NCBI GenBank assembly: GCA_015499985.1
Contig: JAAAUF010000185.1
Location: 1 to 41,553, forward strand
Source of the DNA: Haplosporangium gracile
Lineage: Eukaryota > Mortierellomycota > Mortierellomycetes > Mortierellales > Mortierellaceae
Direction: 5' to 3'
Length of the DNA: 41,553 nucleotides
Shown here in pieces: positions 10,298 to 21,470 of the stretch; position 1 is the first letter of the stretch, and the number at the start of each line of letters is the position of its first letter. The translations under genes were made by a program, and so were the position numbers. The notes below the pieces were generated by a model. It ran no database searches. It saw nothing but the letters and a program-made list of their open reading frames with translations, and had not been told where the DNA came from.

Positions 10298-12405
10298 TCA
10301 GCTCAGCTTGATAACGAGTCGAGGAAGAACCTCGATCGTGCCTCGCTTGGGTGGAGTGGGCAAATAGGTTATTAAAGGTCGATATGCACTCGTCTTTTCA
10401 ACTTTCTTCTTCTGCATCGAATTCGGTACCCAGTTGAGTGCTGCATAGCGGATCGCTTTGTCAACCATCGTCTATCAAGTTGCAGCGAATGAAGAACATG
10501 AAAAAAGATTTTTAGCCATGTTTAGGGTTGTTTTCGTTCGCCCAATTGTATGAAAATGGCAAAAATGAACATACCTGACCAAAGAGGACTCTCCCTTGGA
10601 CAGTACTGGAGTTGAAATGGTACTTGACGTGCTCGTATCGCTATTCTTTGTAATCCGGGAAGGCGGCGATGATGTCTTTACGTCTACGAGATTCAAGGTC
10701 GTAGAGGCTGTTTACCAGAATCGTCGCATCCTGCATAGCATTCACTGCGCCTATGATTGTCAATACGTAAAAAATGGGACTTTGAGGATGATGTTGTCCA
10801 TCATGGAGTGCATATGATTCATTTGCTTGCATTTCGCTTTAAGTGCCTTGTCCAGCGCTCGGTAGCAGTTATTCGAATTTAAAAAAAATGTGTGATTTAG
10901 TATGTAATCAGACACTTTAGTGCATGGCCACCTTTCCATACCTTCGTTACCTTGTGGCAAGCTATAATGACGATAGTTACCAGGGATATATAAAACGAAA
11001 TGGTTAGACCAAAGTTTTGATGACCGCAATACTCTAAATGCGACGGAATAAAGCATATTTATCATCATCAATAAGAGCAACACGGCCATGATGCCAAGTA
11101 TCGAACAGCTTCTTCTTGAGAAAGATGCGAGAGATTCGATCCCGGGGTGTGGCACGGATCAATTCTCCCATAGTGGCGCCGAGTGATGGGCCGAAGTCGT
11201 TCACCCCGTTGATCATCGCATCGTTGTTGTCAGTACCCCATTTCGAGGTCTGGGACAGCTCTTTCTTGAACTTAACAGAGTCGAACTGGAGCTAGATATC
11301 CTAGCAGACGTGGCTGTTTGGCACCGGGAACGTGCTCCACTAAAATGGAGTAGAAAAAAATATGTTGTCAGATATGCAATCTTTAGCAGGGACATACTTT
11401 TGATCAATGATTGGACTTACGGAGTAGGGTTCACTGTCTCCAATGACCTGCGAGAAGAAAGAGTATTCATCCTTCAACATTAGGTACTTCTCAAGATCAA
11501 GGGGATCGGTAGCACCAACCACTGTGACAAATCCGCACTTCAAGTCGGCGCTTATCAAATGCAAGCAATACACTTTCAATGTCGAGCTGGTTATACAGGC
11601 ACTGACGGACCGAACTGTAAGCACCATCAGCACCGACAAGGACATCACCCTGGTACTTGCTGCTGTCCGCACATGCAATCTCGACTTTATTGTCCCTGGT
11701 CATCTCCTCGATCTTTAAGACCTTTTTACAAAAGAGGAGCTTGTCACTTGGGATCCGCGAGAGCAGGTTGTCGTAGAAGTTTGGACCCGGGAAGACCATA
11801 TTGTCAAACCCGTTACTAAAAAAAAATGCCGGGCAGACAATGAACACACATATAAAAAGAGTTAGGCAGTTATCACTGTGGCGTAAGGCGTGTACATCTG
11901 CATGTACTTGAAAGGAGCAACACACGGAGTATAGGGACAATGAAATTTTACATTTCGGTACTTTCTTTGACCTCAAAGACGCCAAGTTTATTTATTTCTT
12001 CACGATACATGTTGGTGGTCAGGATGGACTTGGATATTCTTTGAAGATCTTCAAGGAGGTCTAACTGTTGGAGGATTGGAAAGACATTAACTACCAGAGC
12101 CATTACCACTCCTATCGGCGAGTACAAGTTCATTTAGATCAGACGGACGTGCCGTTTTCATATGAAGTGTTGGCATTGAAACGTAAAACCGAGGAAGAAT
12201 GTGATATACCGAGGGGCTTGATGGACGAGGCTCGCTCGAGGATGGTGAAGGAGGCTCCAACCTTGTGAAGAAGGATGTCGAGCAAGAGCCCTGTAAGTCC
12301 TCTCCCGGCGATAATGACCTCAATGGCAGGGCGTGACTGAAGATACGGCTGTCTTCCTGACATGGCCTCTGTAGGATCATACTGCTGTTCTGAGGCAGAG
12401 TCCAT
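10298..12405 (-). pseudogene. Decayed FAD-dependent monooxygenase (PHZM/paxM-like)
   Basis: Once a class A flavin monooxygenase (FAD_binding_3 type). Readable exons, all with intron borders kept: 12210-12405, 11952-12111, about 11422-11815, about 11050-11339, 10575-10750 and 10298-10471. Family landmarks are the N-terminal Rossmann strand VIIAGRGLTGLLL (canonical GxGxxG), GDVLVGADGAYSSVRQ, MGELIRATPRDRISRIFL and DTWHHGRVALI. Lesions: a one-base frameshift near 11550; TAG stops at 11301-11303, 11292-11294 and 10641-10643, each where the family has W or Q; and loss of the conserved GDACHK flavin-binding motif, replaced by DDDKYALFRRI and a stop near 11040. The C-terminal YRPLITYLPTPPKRGT segment is intact. 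A unitary or duplicated gene that decayed in place, not a retrocopy, because introns remain. Confidence 0.85.
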
Positions 12406-12704
12406 TTTACGAGTGAGAGTCTGATGAGAAATGAGAAAAGAATGAAAAGTTAAATGCGAAGACCAGAAAGAAAATGAATGAGGAACGTGAGCGCTCATTG
12501 CTTGCACGAGTCAAGGCTGTTGACCCTTGCGCTGCCCGCAGGGATACAAACATTCGAAACATACATTCCAGGCACCATCCCCACAGCCTGACAGGCTGCT
12601 GGCCCATTATCAATCAATTAAGGGTCTCCTGCCCATTTCCGGTCAAAACTGTGCAAGGTCAGTTGCATTCGTTTTTTTTTCATTCTTCGACAACCCACAC
12701 CAGA

Positions 12705-14534
12705 ATGAACTACAAGGACCATGTCGTCGCCAACAGAAACACAACAGAAAGAATAAAGACCGCAGCAGGACACACAACAATACCACTCTCAGGAACCGAA
12801 AGGACTTTGTCGTCAAACGCAAAGGAATCATCCCCACCGCCATCAATAGACCATGACATTGAGAATACTGCGCACTCCTCCCCAAGCAAGGACTCTGAAT
12901 GTGAATCGTCGAGCTGCACTATCTGTCTGAATGCCTACGATGATCGAGCCGTACTGGAAACATGTCACCGTAAGGCCTTTTACTTCGATTTTGCTCATAA
13001 CATTACTTAATTTGTAAAGGATAATCGAACAAACATTGTATTCTCTACGCTTTTTCAATAGACGAATTCTGCTTCAGCTGTATCATGCAATGGTCGACTC
13101 TCTCCCACACCTGCCCGCTTTGTATCCGACCCTTTACAAGCTGCATGCATGAGATTCAGAACGATCAACAGTATACCGTCGTAAGTCTCCACAGGACCAT
13201 ACTCACATGTTTGCCTTGCTCCAACATAACGGTACTCACCAAAACAAAATCCATCTTGGTTAATTACTTAGTACCAATTCGAGCCTCTGTCTCATGCACG
13301 ATCACCTTCTAGACGGCCAACAGCAAGCGATACTACAGTCCCACACGGAATCATCCGACGACTCTATGGACCTCCGCAATTTCGAAGACGTGCCAGGAAC
13401 CGTCCACCACCAGCCGATTCTGCCGACGAACAATCTGTTTCTGACCGTCAGCAAGCCGCTCTTGAGAATCGAAGGTACCTCCATGCTTTTTTCACTACAC
13501 CGTGCGCACTTGCCGGGAGTGTTGGAATTCACCATTAACAGAACATTTTTCTTGCTGGTATATCGGATAGGAATGTATACCGTAACGGATTGTTTGTCCG
13601 ACACATGGGTGCAAACAGGATCTCCGGCTTCCAACAGATCACGCCAGAAACATTCAGGATATTCCCTCAACGCCTCGACCGTCTCGTCCCCTGGATCCGA
13701 CGCGAACTGCAAGCCATCACCACCCTCTCCCCCTTCCTTCCAGATGCATCAGGAGGACACGGGGGTACTCGCTCAGCCGACAACAGCAACCCTCATGAAG
13801 AGACGGACTCTAGCCTGGAGATTATTCGGGAATACATCATTGCAGTCTGTAAACAATACGACCTCCAGACGGACCAAGGCCAAGATTTGATCCGCGACTT
13901 TCTTCATGACCACACGGAGCATTTTGTCCATGAGCTCATGGGGTTTGCGAGGTCGTCCTTTTCGATGGAGGCTTATGACCGATCTGCCCAGTACAGCTCA
14001 CCTTCATCGTCTTCGACAGCTGCGGTAGTGTCAAGTGGAGGCGGTAATAATGGACGGTTAAATAACTCTGAGGATTCAATTGATCGGGAGCCTCGAGAGA
14101 GGACAAAGAGGAGACGGTATGAGTCGCCTAAAGACTACGGACATGTCAGGGGCGGCAGTGATTCGGTGCAGGATGGAGACGAGAAAAGGAGGAGAAATAA
14201 CCATGACCGGGAAACACAGTCATACTTTTATGGTGAGGATAGAGCGACTACCGTGGAAAGCAGCAGTAGCAGTAGCAGAAGTAGTAGGCATGGCGTCAAG
14301 AGGGAATATCCTCCTCAACGTCATGCAAGTTCGTCAACGAAAGAAGTAGACCTGAGAGAGGGTCGATCAACTGACCCTAGGGGTTCAAGTTCAAGCAAAG
14401 CCGAGAAGGGCCTGAGTTCGGATATGATTCCTCTTATAACTGTCACGCCCAAAAAGACTGATCTACAAGCAATTCTACGAGCCAAACTCAAACGCGAACA
14501 AGATCTCTACGCGTCTCGCAATAAATACCCATAA
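12705..14534 (+). CDS. TOPORS-like RING-type E3 ubiquitin/SUMO ligase
   Basis: Four exons, 12705-12969, 13062-13180, 13272-13474 and 13571-14534, give 516 residues with all phases closing. A C3HC4 RING lies at 71-109 (C71, C74, C87, H89, C92, C95, C106, C109); the H89 codon is split by the first intron. CTICLNAYDDRAVLETC and FCFSCIMQWSTLSHTCPLC resemble human TOPORS. After a basic linker, the block YRNGLFVRHMGAN through FRIFPQRLDRLVPWIRREL matches the TOPORS segment before its HEFxSFARSPFNMxAFD motif, here HELMGFARSSFSMEAYD. The tail is Ser-, Arg- and Lys-rich, like nuclear-speckle proteins. TOPORS ligates ubiquitin and SUMO to nuclear targets such as p53 in animals; the fungal substrate is unknown. 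It converges on the orphan gene to its right with only 6 bp between stops. Confidence 0.88.
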
Positions 14535-14540
14535 ACGTAA

Positions 14541-15872
14541 TTATGTAACAAGGCCATTTAATCGGTTCATACTCTTCAACAAACTAGACACTCTAGATTC
14601 CGTCCTACAGTCCTCTATATCTATCACCTCGTACCCACCATCACCACCACCATCACGTCCGTCGCTGCACGATACTCCTTCACATTTAGCGTCGTCGCTG
14701 CTGCTGCAGCGGCTCGAAAGCCATCGCTCGCGAAACCGACCCCACCGATCATTAACATCCCAAACCGCCGACACCCAATGCCGCAAAACCACCATCGACT
14801 GCTCATCCACCTCCCACCCCATCCCTCCAATCCCTACCCCTCCACCACCTCCACCATACCCACCACCAGAAACATCCCGGAACTGCCCCTCCCTCCGCCT
14901 CCCCTTCCTCCTCTCCTTCTCCTGTCCTGGCCGAATCTTGTTCCTTGGCAACACAGACCTCACAGGCCGTGGAATCGTCAGTGTCCATGTCTTCTTGGGG
15001 ACTTCGTCCTCTTCGAACAGGACGATTGTCAACTCAGCATCGATGTCGTCTTTGTCGGAGGATGCGGGGTGTAGCGGGGAGCCGTAGATGGTTTCGAGGG
15101 TTGGAGTTAGATCAAGGATGAGGTCTTCATCTATCTCGGGAAGGAGGATGAGGAATCCTTCATGTTGGGATGTGCCGCGGAAGTTAAGGACTAGTCCTCG
15201 TACGAACGCTCCTGCTCCTCCTGTTGCAGTTGTATCGGCAGTGCTGGTGGCACGGGCAGGCAAGGAGGAAAAAGTAATTGATGAAATAAACTGATGAATG
15301 AACGAGAGTGGGAGGATGGACGGTCGAGGACCCATGGTCGTACTGACACACGGTAACCGACCCTGTCGCTGTCTCTCTCGTTTTCCCTGCCTGGTCCTCT
15401 GTGATTTCCTCGATCTCGCTCTTGGAGCTTCAATAAACGAAGGGGTGTCCGGAAATATGAATGGAAGGTATGTCGACATAACCTGTTGCTGCTGCGGTTG
15501 CTTCGAGATGTCTGAGGATTCTGCTTCAGTGCTCGCCACTGTTGCTGCTGATGCTATTGCTGCCGTGGTCGCCGCTGCGGCTACGGCTACAACTCCTGTC
15601 ACCGCCGCCGCAGCGGTTGCTGCCATCTGTCGTAAACTATCGGCGGTCGATCCATGAACAGGCGAATACGAGGAAGAAGTTGAGATCGAGGAGAAGGTGG
15701 CGGTGGTGGCTGTTGGACAGACTGTGGTTGTTTCAAGACAAGAAGCATTAGCCGAACTCGGATGCGGATTTAGATGTTGTTGTTGGATATGCGTGTAAGT
15801 TTGGTTGAGCTGCTTCAGCAGGAGCTTGCCAAAGAACTGTAGGTGCCCTAGTAGCGCCTGTCGCCTATTCAT
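14541..15872 (-). CDS. Hypothetical low-complexity protein
   Basis: A single 443-codon frame. I do not recognise a family. The N-terminal 35 residues (LGHLQFFGKLLLKQLNQTYT) form a likely amphipathic helix. Residues 40-190 are Ser/Thr/Ala/Gln-rich and probably disordered. About 205-310 look folded: FVRGLVLNFRGTSQHEGF, LLPEIDEDLILDLTPTLETI and AELTIVLFEEDEVPKKTWTL suggest alternating strands and an acidic face. A Gly-rich stretch with RRKGRRR follows, then a Trp-rich segment and an acidic tail. A small intron could be hidden in the middle (possible acceptor near 15220), so the exact protein may be shorter. The ATG at 15872 is the first in frame. Being long and open against strong composition bias supports a gene, but the opposite strand is also partly open. 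Confidence 0.6.
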   Translation of the reverse strand: MNRRQALLGHLQFFGKLLLKQLNQTYTHIQQQHLNPHPSSANASCLETTTVCPTATTATFSSISTSSSYSPVHGSTADSLRQMAATAAAAVTGVVAVAAAATTAAIASAATVASTEAESSDISKQPQQQQVMSTYLPFIFPDTPSFIEAPRARSRKSQRTRQGKRERQRQGRLPCVSTTMGPRPSILPLSFIHQFISSITFSSLPARATSTADTTATGGAGAFVRGLVLNFRGTSQHEGFLILLPEIDEDLILDLTPTLETIYGSPLHPASSDKDDIDAELTIVLFEEDEVPKKTWTLTIPRPVRSVLPRNKIRPGQEKERRKGRRREGQFRDVSGGGYGGGGGGVGIGGMGWEVDEQSMVVLRHWVSAVWDVNDRWGRFRERWLSSRCSSSDDAKCEGVSCSDGRDGGGDGGYEVIDIEDCRTESRVSSLLKSMNRLNGLVT

Positions 15873-16276
15873 ATTGTCGTAGCAGGGCTATGGTTTGTTG
15901 GAAGATGGCTCGAAAGAGTCTTGAGAAGAAAAAGAGTGAAAAGTGTGGAAGAATTAAACGTGAAGAGAGAAGAAAGAGTGAAGAGGGAAAGGACGACAGT
16001 GATAAATATGGATATTTGCTTTCATGGTCATGCATGTTGGCATTCTCACTCAACAGCAACAACTACTTGGCACACACACACACTTAAGCTAAAAACATGC
16101 AGAGGACTCATCCAAAAATAAAGTTGCGGCGTGTCTGAAGGTCCAACCATACAAAGCAAGATCTTGGCAGAGGGACTAGACACGTTTTTTCCTCTCTTCA
16201 CAACTCCCCTTTTCAGCCTTGGCACAAGCGCAACAATTACATACAAAAAAGAAAACGATTAATTTCCTTTAATAAG
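15873..16276. other. Intergenic, orphan-gene leader and APP1 3' flank
   Basis: Purine-rich plus strand next to the orphan's start (C/T-rich leader on its own strand), a short CA run at 16071-16083 and AT-rich sequence likely carrying the 3' UTR of the APP1-like gene. Nothing else supported. Confidence 0.5.
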
Positions 16277-19201
16277 TTACATCAAGTTGTTCAAACTGTC
16301 CTCCTCCAAATCCAAAGAATGGCGATTCTCATAGTGACGGAGCATATCCTTGACAAGTGGATCTTCCTCTAGCACAGAAGCGTCATCAAACAACGTCATA
16401 GTCCCATCCAACAGCTGCCTTTGACAGAGGTCAACACGGTCCTGCCAAATCTCATAGGGTGTCTTAGCAGCTTGAGACTCCGCGGGGGATTGACCAGGCA
16501 TGGTCTCGTCGTCCAAGTCTCCAGGCATCATAGGCGATTGGGACCTGGGAGGCGTCGGGGCCGAGGTTCTCTGTGGGGTAGATCCATTAGACGTTAATGT
16601 GTTTGCGCGACGCGGTTTAGGAGGTGGCTGTTGTCCAGCACCGTCAGATTTTTGAGACTGTACCGAGGCATTATCCTCCACCGACAAGCCATCTACTGGA
16701 AGCTCCTCTGCAATTGCTACTGCATCAGCTCCTTCTCCACTGCCAGCGCCAGCGCCAGACCGTGAAAAGTAGCCGAATCCTGTGGTGACTGCTGTGATGG
16801 GTGCCTTGGGAATCATTGACGTAAACGATCGGACCGGAGCTAGAGGACCTGCAGACATCTTGGCAGACTCTTCCTTCAGTTTTGCCGAAGTGATGTCGCG
16901 GATAAAGATTCTGAATACCTGCTCAGGAAATGCTATCGCCATCTCCGTGTAGCTAAAGAGGAAATAAAAATATCACAGAAAAGTAAAAAGTATGTCAACT
17001 TCAAAGAGCACACCAATCTTCATAATCACGAATAACTTGAGAATGGAGCGAAGGACCTACATCTCCATGTCGATTTCTCCGCTGTCGCCAACCAGGATGA
17101 ATTTGCGGCCAGGAAAATCCAACAGAATCTCGCGGATGCTCTTGCGCTTATTCTCTCCTGGGGTCATAAAATACGTTTTCAGAACACTATCGTGTAAGCG
17201 AAGATGCGCCGATCCCGGAGGAAACTTGTGGGTGTGGAAGAACTCGAGCAGACTTGGGATCAACTGCCAGGGCGAGTTCGAGACATAGTGAATGGCCGCT
17301 CCTTGTTTCCACCAGTTCTTGTATACTTTGGCCATTCCTGGCACGTCCATCATGTCATTCAAAAAGGTGTTCCGGAGAATAATCCGTGCTCCAGCGACAA
17401 TGTCGGTTTCCTTGATGGTGTCGTCAATGTCGGAGATAATCGAAATGCCCTCTGGGTCGATTAAGTTGACGATACCACGACAGTGCTCCTTCATGTCGGG
17501 GTGATAAGCGTGGAGTTTCAGGAATCGGGGGTGACTCTCGTCACTCTTTCCAGTGACAGTCTTGCTTCTGCTCAGTTCGTTCAACGAACTCTGTTTGCGG
17601 TGCGCCTGGACATCCTCATGCGATACTCGAAGCGTACCATCAAAGTGACCTCCGGGTCGAGAAGAGATCTGCACTGTTGGAAACATTCCATGGCCGAGAT
17701 TCTCGTTGTGTGTCTCCGTCTGTGATAAGATGGTGTCTCCCGAATCCATCCTGCTGGCTTTGAGAGGGAGATCCGACCTGGATTCATCGCCAGAACAATC
17801 CGAGATTGTGCTTCCTTGGTGACTGCTACTCCGACTGCTTGGGCGAGTATCATTGGACTCTCCCGGTACCCTCAGTGAACTCATCTGCTCCTGCTCCGTG
17901 CCCTGTAGGGAATTTTGAACCTGAGCAACGACGACAGGCTTGTACTTCTTGTACGCTCCCTTGACAAAGGCAGCGCCTTTGGTCCACCGGCCGGAGAAGG
18001 AGCTCTCCTGGCTCTCAGGGGAGGTCACTCTTGTCAAAAGCGGACCATCAGAGGCAAGATAAGGCGAGCCGGTTGCTGAAGATGGGTGTTGTTGCTGTTG
18101 CAGTTGTGGTTGAAACGGACTGTTCGCCCGCGATCTTTCCAGAGACTTGTCCAGATACTCCTGTTCACGGTTTTCCTCTAAGGACTTGCGAAGCAGTAGT
18201 TTGTCCTTTGCAGTCTCAGCAATTGCTAGTGCGCCTTCTGAGGTATGCATCTCACTCATGAGTTCGTCGACCGTAGGATCGTGAGAGCTGGGGTCTCCCG
18301 CAAGCTCCATTTGGCTTGTACTGGTAGCACCCACGCATTGAATCGAAAACCAGGCGCCCTGTGTATTGTTTGCAAGGAACATCCCAAAGCGAGACTCTAA
18401 CGTCTCATAGACTTTGTTATCCTTTGTCACGCCGGCCAACTTTCTCGCCATGCCTACAGCAAGTGATAACGATAACGGTGGTAAGTTAATATTGTGCCCT
18501 GTCTTTCTCTACTGTGACAAAAACCAGAGCAATTGACGCCACTATCACGCACTCATGACGAGGCGCTTTCGCCGATTGGATCTCTTTGAGAAAGCCCATC
18601 CGCGGACACGGATATTCCAATCCAGTGGGTCTTTGGAACCTATTGTGTCATTGACGATGCATGATATCCATGAAGGAAAAAATTTAGTCAGCACACTATG
18701 CCACATGCTAACCCAAAAAAAATACAAATAAAAATACAAATAAAAATAAAAATACAAATAAAAAAAAACCCCCCCCGTGTGGACATAATCCCTCGCATAG
18801 ACGTTATCAGTAAATAACGTACCAGATCGCGAATGACGAGTTGCGTACGTCGGAAAGAGAAGGCAGTGTTGCTCGACATCCGCTGTGGTGTCGACTGACT
18901 CCTTGCTTTTATTAGAGGCAGTGTTAGGGTTAGCCATGTCAGACCCTTGATACTGTTCGTTAGCCTGTTGCCGTTGGGGTAATGGCGGTGTCTGTTGAGA
19001 GCTCAAAGACTGTTGCTGCTGTTGCTCTCCGAAGGGTTTGCGATCGATTGAATGCATTAATGCTGTAGAAAAGTGTGAGGCGCTGAGTCTGTTGGTCGGG
19101 TTGGCAGTAGTGCTGCGATGATAGGTGGTGTGAAAAGGGAGGGGTTTGGTGGCGAGGTGGGATTGATGATATCTCGGCGATCGTGAAGGGTGTGGGTCCA
19201 T
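16277..19201 (-). CDS. APP1-like phosphatidate phosphatase
   Basis: Homolog of yeast App1, a Mg-dependent phosphatidate phosphatase of cortical actin patches that converts phosphatidate to diacylglycerol. Four exons, 18823-19201, 18553-18639, 17061-18453 and 16277-16952, give 844 residues. Donors are GTACGT, GTGCGT (weaker) and GTAGGT; all phases close and family sequence runs across each junction (LFPTYATRHSRS / DPLDWNIRVRGWAFSKRSNR / MARKLAGV / GDSGEIDMEIYTEMA). The DUF2183 catalytic domain has the HAD motif DIDDT at about 497-501 and the downstream KFILVGDSGEID. A disordered Ser/Gln/Pro segment separates N-terminal and catalytic parts, and Pro-rich stretches (PPPKPRR) near the C terminus suggest SH3 binding, as in yeast App1. 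The start at 19201 is the first in-frame ATG; MANPN at about 18936 is an alternative. Confidence 0.9.
18718..18776. repeat. AAATA-type repeat plus C-run inside an APP1 intron
   Basis: AAATA/AAATAC units followed by poly-A and a run of eight C on the plus strand, inside intron 1 of the APP1-like gene (18640-18822). On the transcribed strand it is a G-run followed by a T-rich tract ahead of the acceptor, long for a polypyrimidine tract. It probably varies between strains. Confidence 0.7.
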
Positions 19202-19770
19202 GGGTCTAAGGGTTGTTAACGATCCAGCGTTTCCTGCAACCCCCTCTGTGGATAGAAGTACGGCTGGTCGGAAGGCAGAGTACGTTCTCTGTGCGATTGG
19301 AAAAAAAGGAAGTTGGCGCCAAGTCAAGCTTGGGGTAGTGAGGCGGCGTGGAATGTCTGTTGAAGCGCGACTTGACAGAAGCGAAGGCAAGGGCGCGAAT
19401 GTCGTCGTCTGCCTATGTCGGCACAAGGATCCTGTCCAGCGATGAATGGCTGACGACAGTCTTGAAGTGATGTGAGTGTTGCTGTGGTGTCGAACGAAGT
19501 CCTCTAGTGATGAAGCGAGGGCGAATGGGAATAAACGGTGGCGAGAGCAGACGAGGTGTAGGATGACGAGTGCGAAAGAGAGAGAGAGAAAGAAAAGCAA
19601 GAGAGAAAAAAGAAAGAGACAGAAAAAGGAAAAAGGAAAAAGGAAAAAGGCATGAAAATAGAAAAAAAAATTGAGACAAAATGGCGAAGTTTTTGTAATA
19701 TTTTTTTATATTTTATGTGATATGTCAAATGCAGTTCGCCACATGGCGAAGTCACAATAGCAGTGCCGCT
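19202..19770. promoter_or_regulatory. APP1 upstream flank / TFIIS 3' flank
   Basis: The minus strand is C/T-rich close to the APP1-like start. A tandem GGAAAAA repeat of about four units sits at 19623-19650. AT-rich sequence next to 19771 probably carries the TFIIS 3' UTR and poly(A) signals. The frame of the APP1 first exon stays open upstream to about 19600 but without an ATG, so it was not extended. Confidence 0.5.
19623..19650. repeat. GGAAAAA tandem repeat
   Basis: About four direct copies of a 7-bp GGAAAAA unit, within the upstream flank of the APP1-like gene. Confidence 0.8.
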
Positions 19771-21208
19771 TTATGAGAACTTCCAGCGGTTGTCGCAGTT
19801 GATGCAAGTAACGAAGGTGGTCATAGGCTCATCAGCAGAACGGGTCTGCATCTGGTAATATCTGCACTTGCGTCCCTTGCACTTGCCGCATTTGAACATG
19901 TCCGTCTCGGCTTGCTGGGGCTCAGCTCCCTTGGCCGCGAACATGTTCTGCAATTGAAGCTCACGATCGCGGGCCTTGGCCTCTGCCGACGCCATGTCCT
20001 GTGTCGTATACTCGCAAAAATCTTCGACCTTCACATCACCACTAACAACAGCCTCCCGCAGCATCGGGTTGTTCCTGTCGCGCAAGTTCATAAAGAACGA
20101 TCGAATCTTGGCCTTGTAGTTTTGGCTAGGAGTGCCGTCTGGCGAAAGGTTCTTGAATACAATAGACTCAATGTTAGTAGCCTTCTTGAGAAGTCGCTCC
20201 GATTCTAAGATAGAAAGATGTGAGATAAAAAAAGTCAGTTACAGCAAGCACTTTGATCTTCGGAAGACAAATAGACTAATCAAGATGAATGAAAGCCTAC
20301 CAGCATTAGAGTTGGTTCCAAGGGCCTGGTACAGCATCTCAATGCACCGGTCGCGAACATCATTTCCTGTTGTCTTGACACGAATGCCGTCGGACCTCAC
20401 TGTTCTGTCCTTTCCTGCGTCTGTTGGTGTCCTGGGAGAGCTAGCTGCCGATGAGCCGTCGCGCGAGGAGCTTTGAATTTGAGCAGGCGAGGACTTTGTC
20501 TCCACTGTCGGCCGTGATGAGGAGGAAGAGATAGTAGTAGTGGTCGAAGATGCTTTAACGGACGATCCAGACTTTGAGACTTCCGTCTTGACTGTGGTTG
20601 TGGTGGTCGAGGACGATGTTGTTGATGAAGGGACTGCAGCCTCCTTTGTGACCTGTGCCTTCCAATTCCGTACAATGTCCTTGGCCAGCCTCGAAACTTC
20701 ATTATCGGCGTGAGTCTTCATTTTGTTGACAAACAAACCCATCTCTGTTTTCTATCAAGTATAGTTATATCCAAAGCAGAGTTGTTTTTTGATCCGTTAA
20801 GAACGTTATTCTTGTGTATTATACACTAGAAAAAGTAGCATTCAATGTGATAGGTGTGCGGCCGTTTTTCCTCACCCGAAGAAGTGCTGCAGTGACTGTG
20901 AACTTGCTTAATTGCTGGAGAAGATCAAGCAAGGTCTAAATAATATGTCGCGTGGGAGTGACAAAGGGTTGATATTAGTACCACCGCAGGCATGACCAAG
21001 GACGAATATTACAAATAATAAGCAGTAAATAAAGGATTGCTGTATCACAAGTGAAGGAGAAAATAACACTTGGTAAAGCGTCGAAGGTTCACTGAGTATC
21101 CGAGTTGTGAGAAGTTTATTGTCGTACCGTTGTGTTTCCTTTGCTTTGCGCATCCTGCAACGACTTTTTGAGGTCGAGCATGTCCTGCTCAATGTTGGTG
21201 GCTCCCAT
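19771..21208 (-). CDS. Transcription elongation factor S-II (TFIIS)
   Basis: Rescues backtracked RNA polymerase II by stimulating transcript cleavage. Four exons, 21128-21208, 20876-20935, 20301-20751 and 19771-20204, give 341 residues; all phases close. The N-terminal LW domain (about 1-85) runs across three exons: DLLQQLSKFTVTAALLR, then KTEMGLFVNKMKTHADNEVS, then RLAKDIVRNWK. A Ser/Thr-rich disordered linker follows. The central polymerase-binding domain (about 140-250) contains SIVFKNLSPDGTPSQNYKAK and NPMLREAVVSGD. The C-terminal zinc ribbon (301-341) has CxxC...CxxC and the catalytic acidic hairpin RSADEPMTTFVTC, with the diagnostic Asp-Glu pair. Yeast Dst1 is 309 residues, so length fits. 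The first two short exons are easily missed. It lies between HPRT and the APP1-like gene on the same strand. Confidence 0.95.
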
Positions 21209-21470
21209 GATCGTCAGTGTGGAGGGAAGATGTGATGAAAAAGCGAAGTTGATTGGCGATCGGGTGATGAAGGTAAGGAGGAGGGAGGAGAGCGGTAGGA
21301 GGTGTAGGAAAGAAGGAAGAAAGAAAGGAGCGTGCGAAGTAAAAAAAGGGCGCTGGAACGGCTTCGATATTTTTTTCCCTGTTGCCAGCCGGGATGGTGA
21401 CGTAACAGTACGATATAATGATGCATTTGATGTATGTATACAGAGGGCCCACCTGGGGTACTATCTAAAT

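Noticed and set aside
11545..11570. Short GT...AG segment that would hide the FAD-gene frameshift
   Set aside because: At about 23 nt it is far below a workable intron length, so a true frameshift is preferred.
20132..20702. Plus- and alternative-frame ORFs over TFIIS
   Set aside because: Shadows of the TFIIS coding exons.
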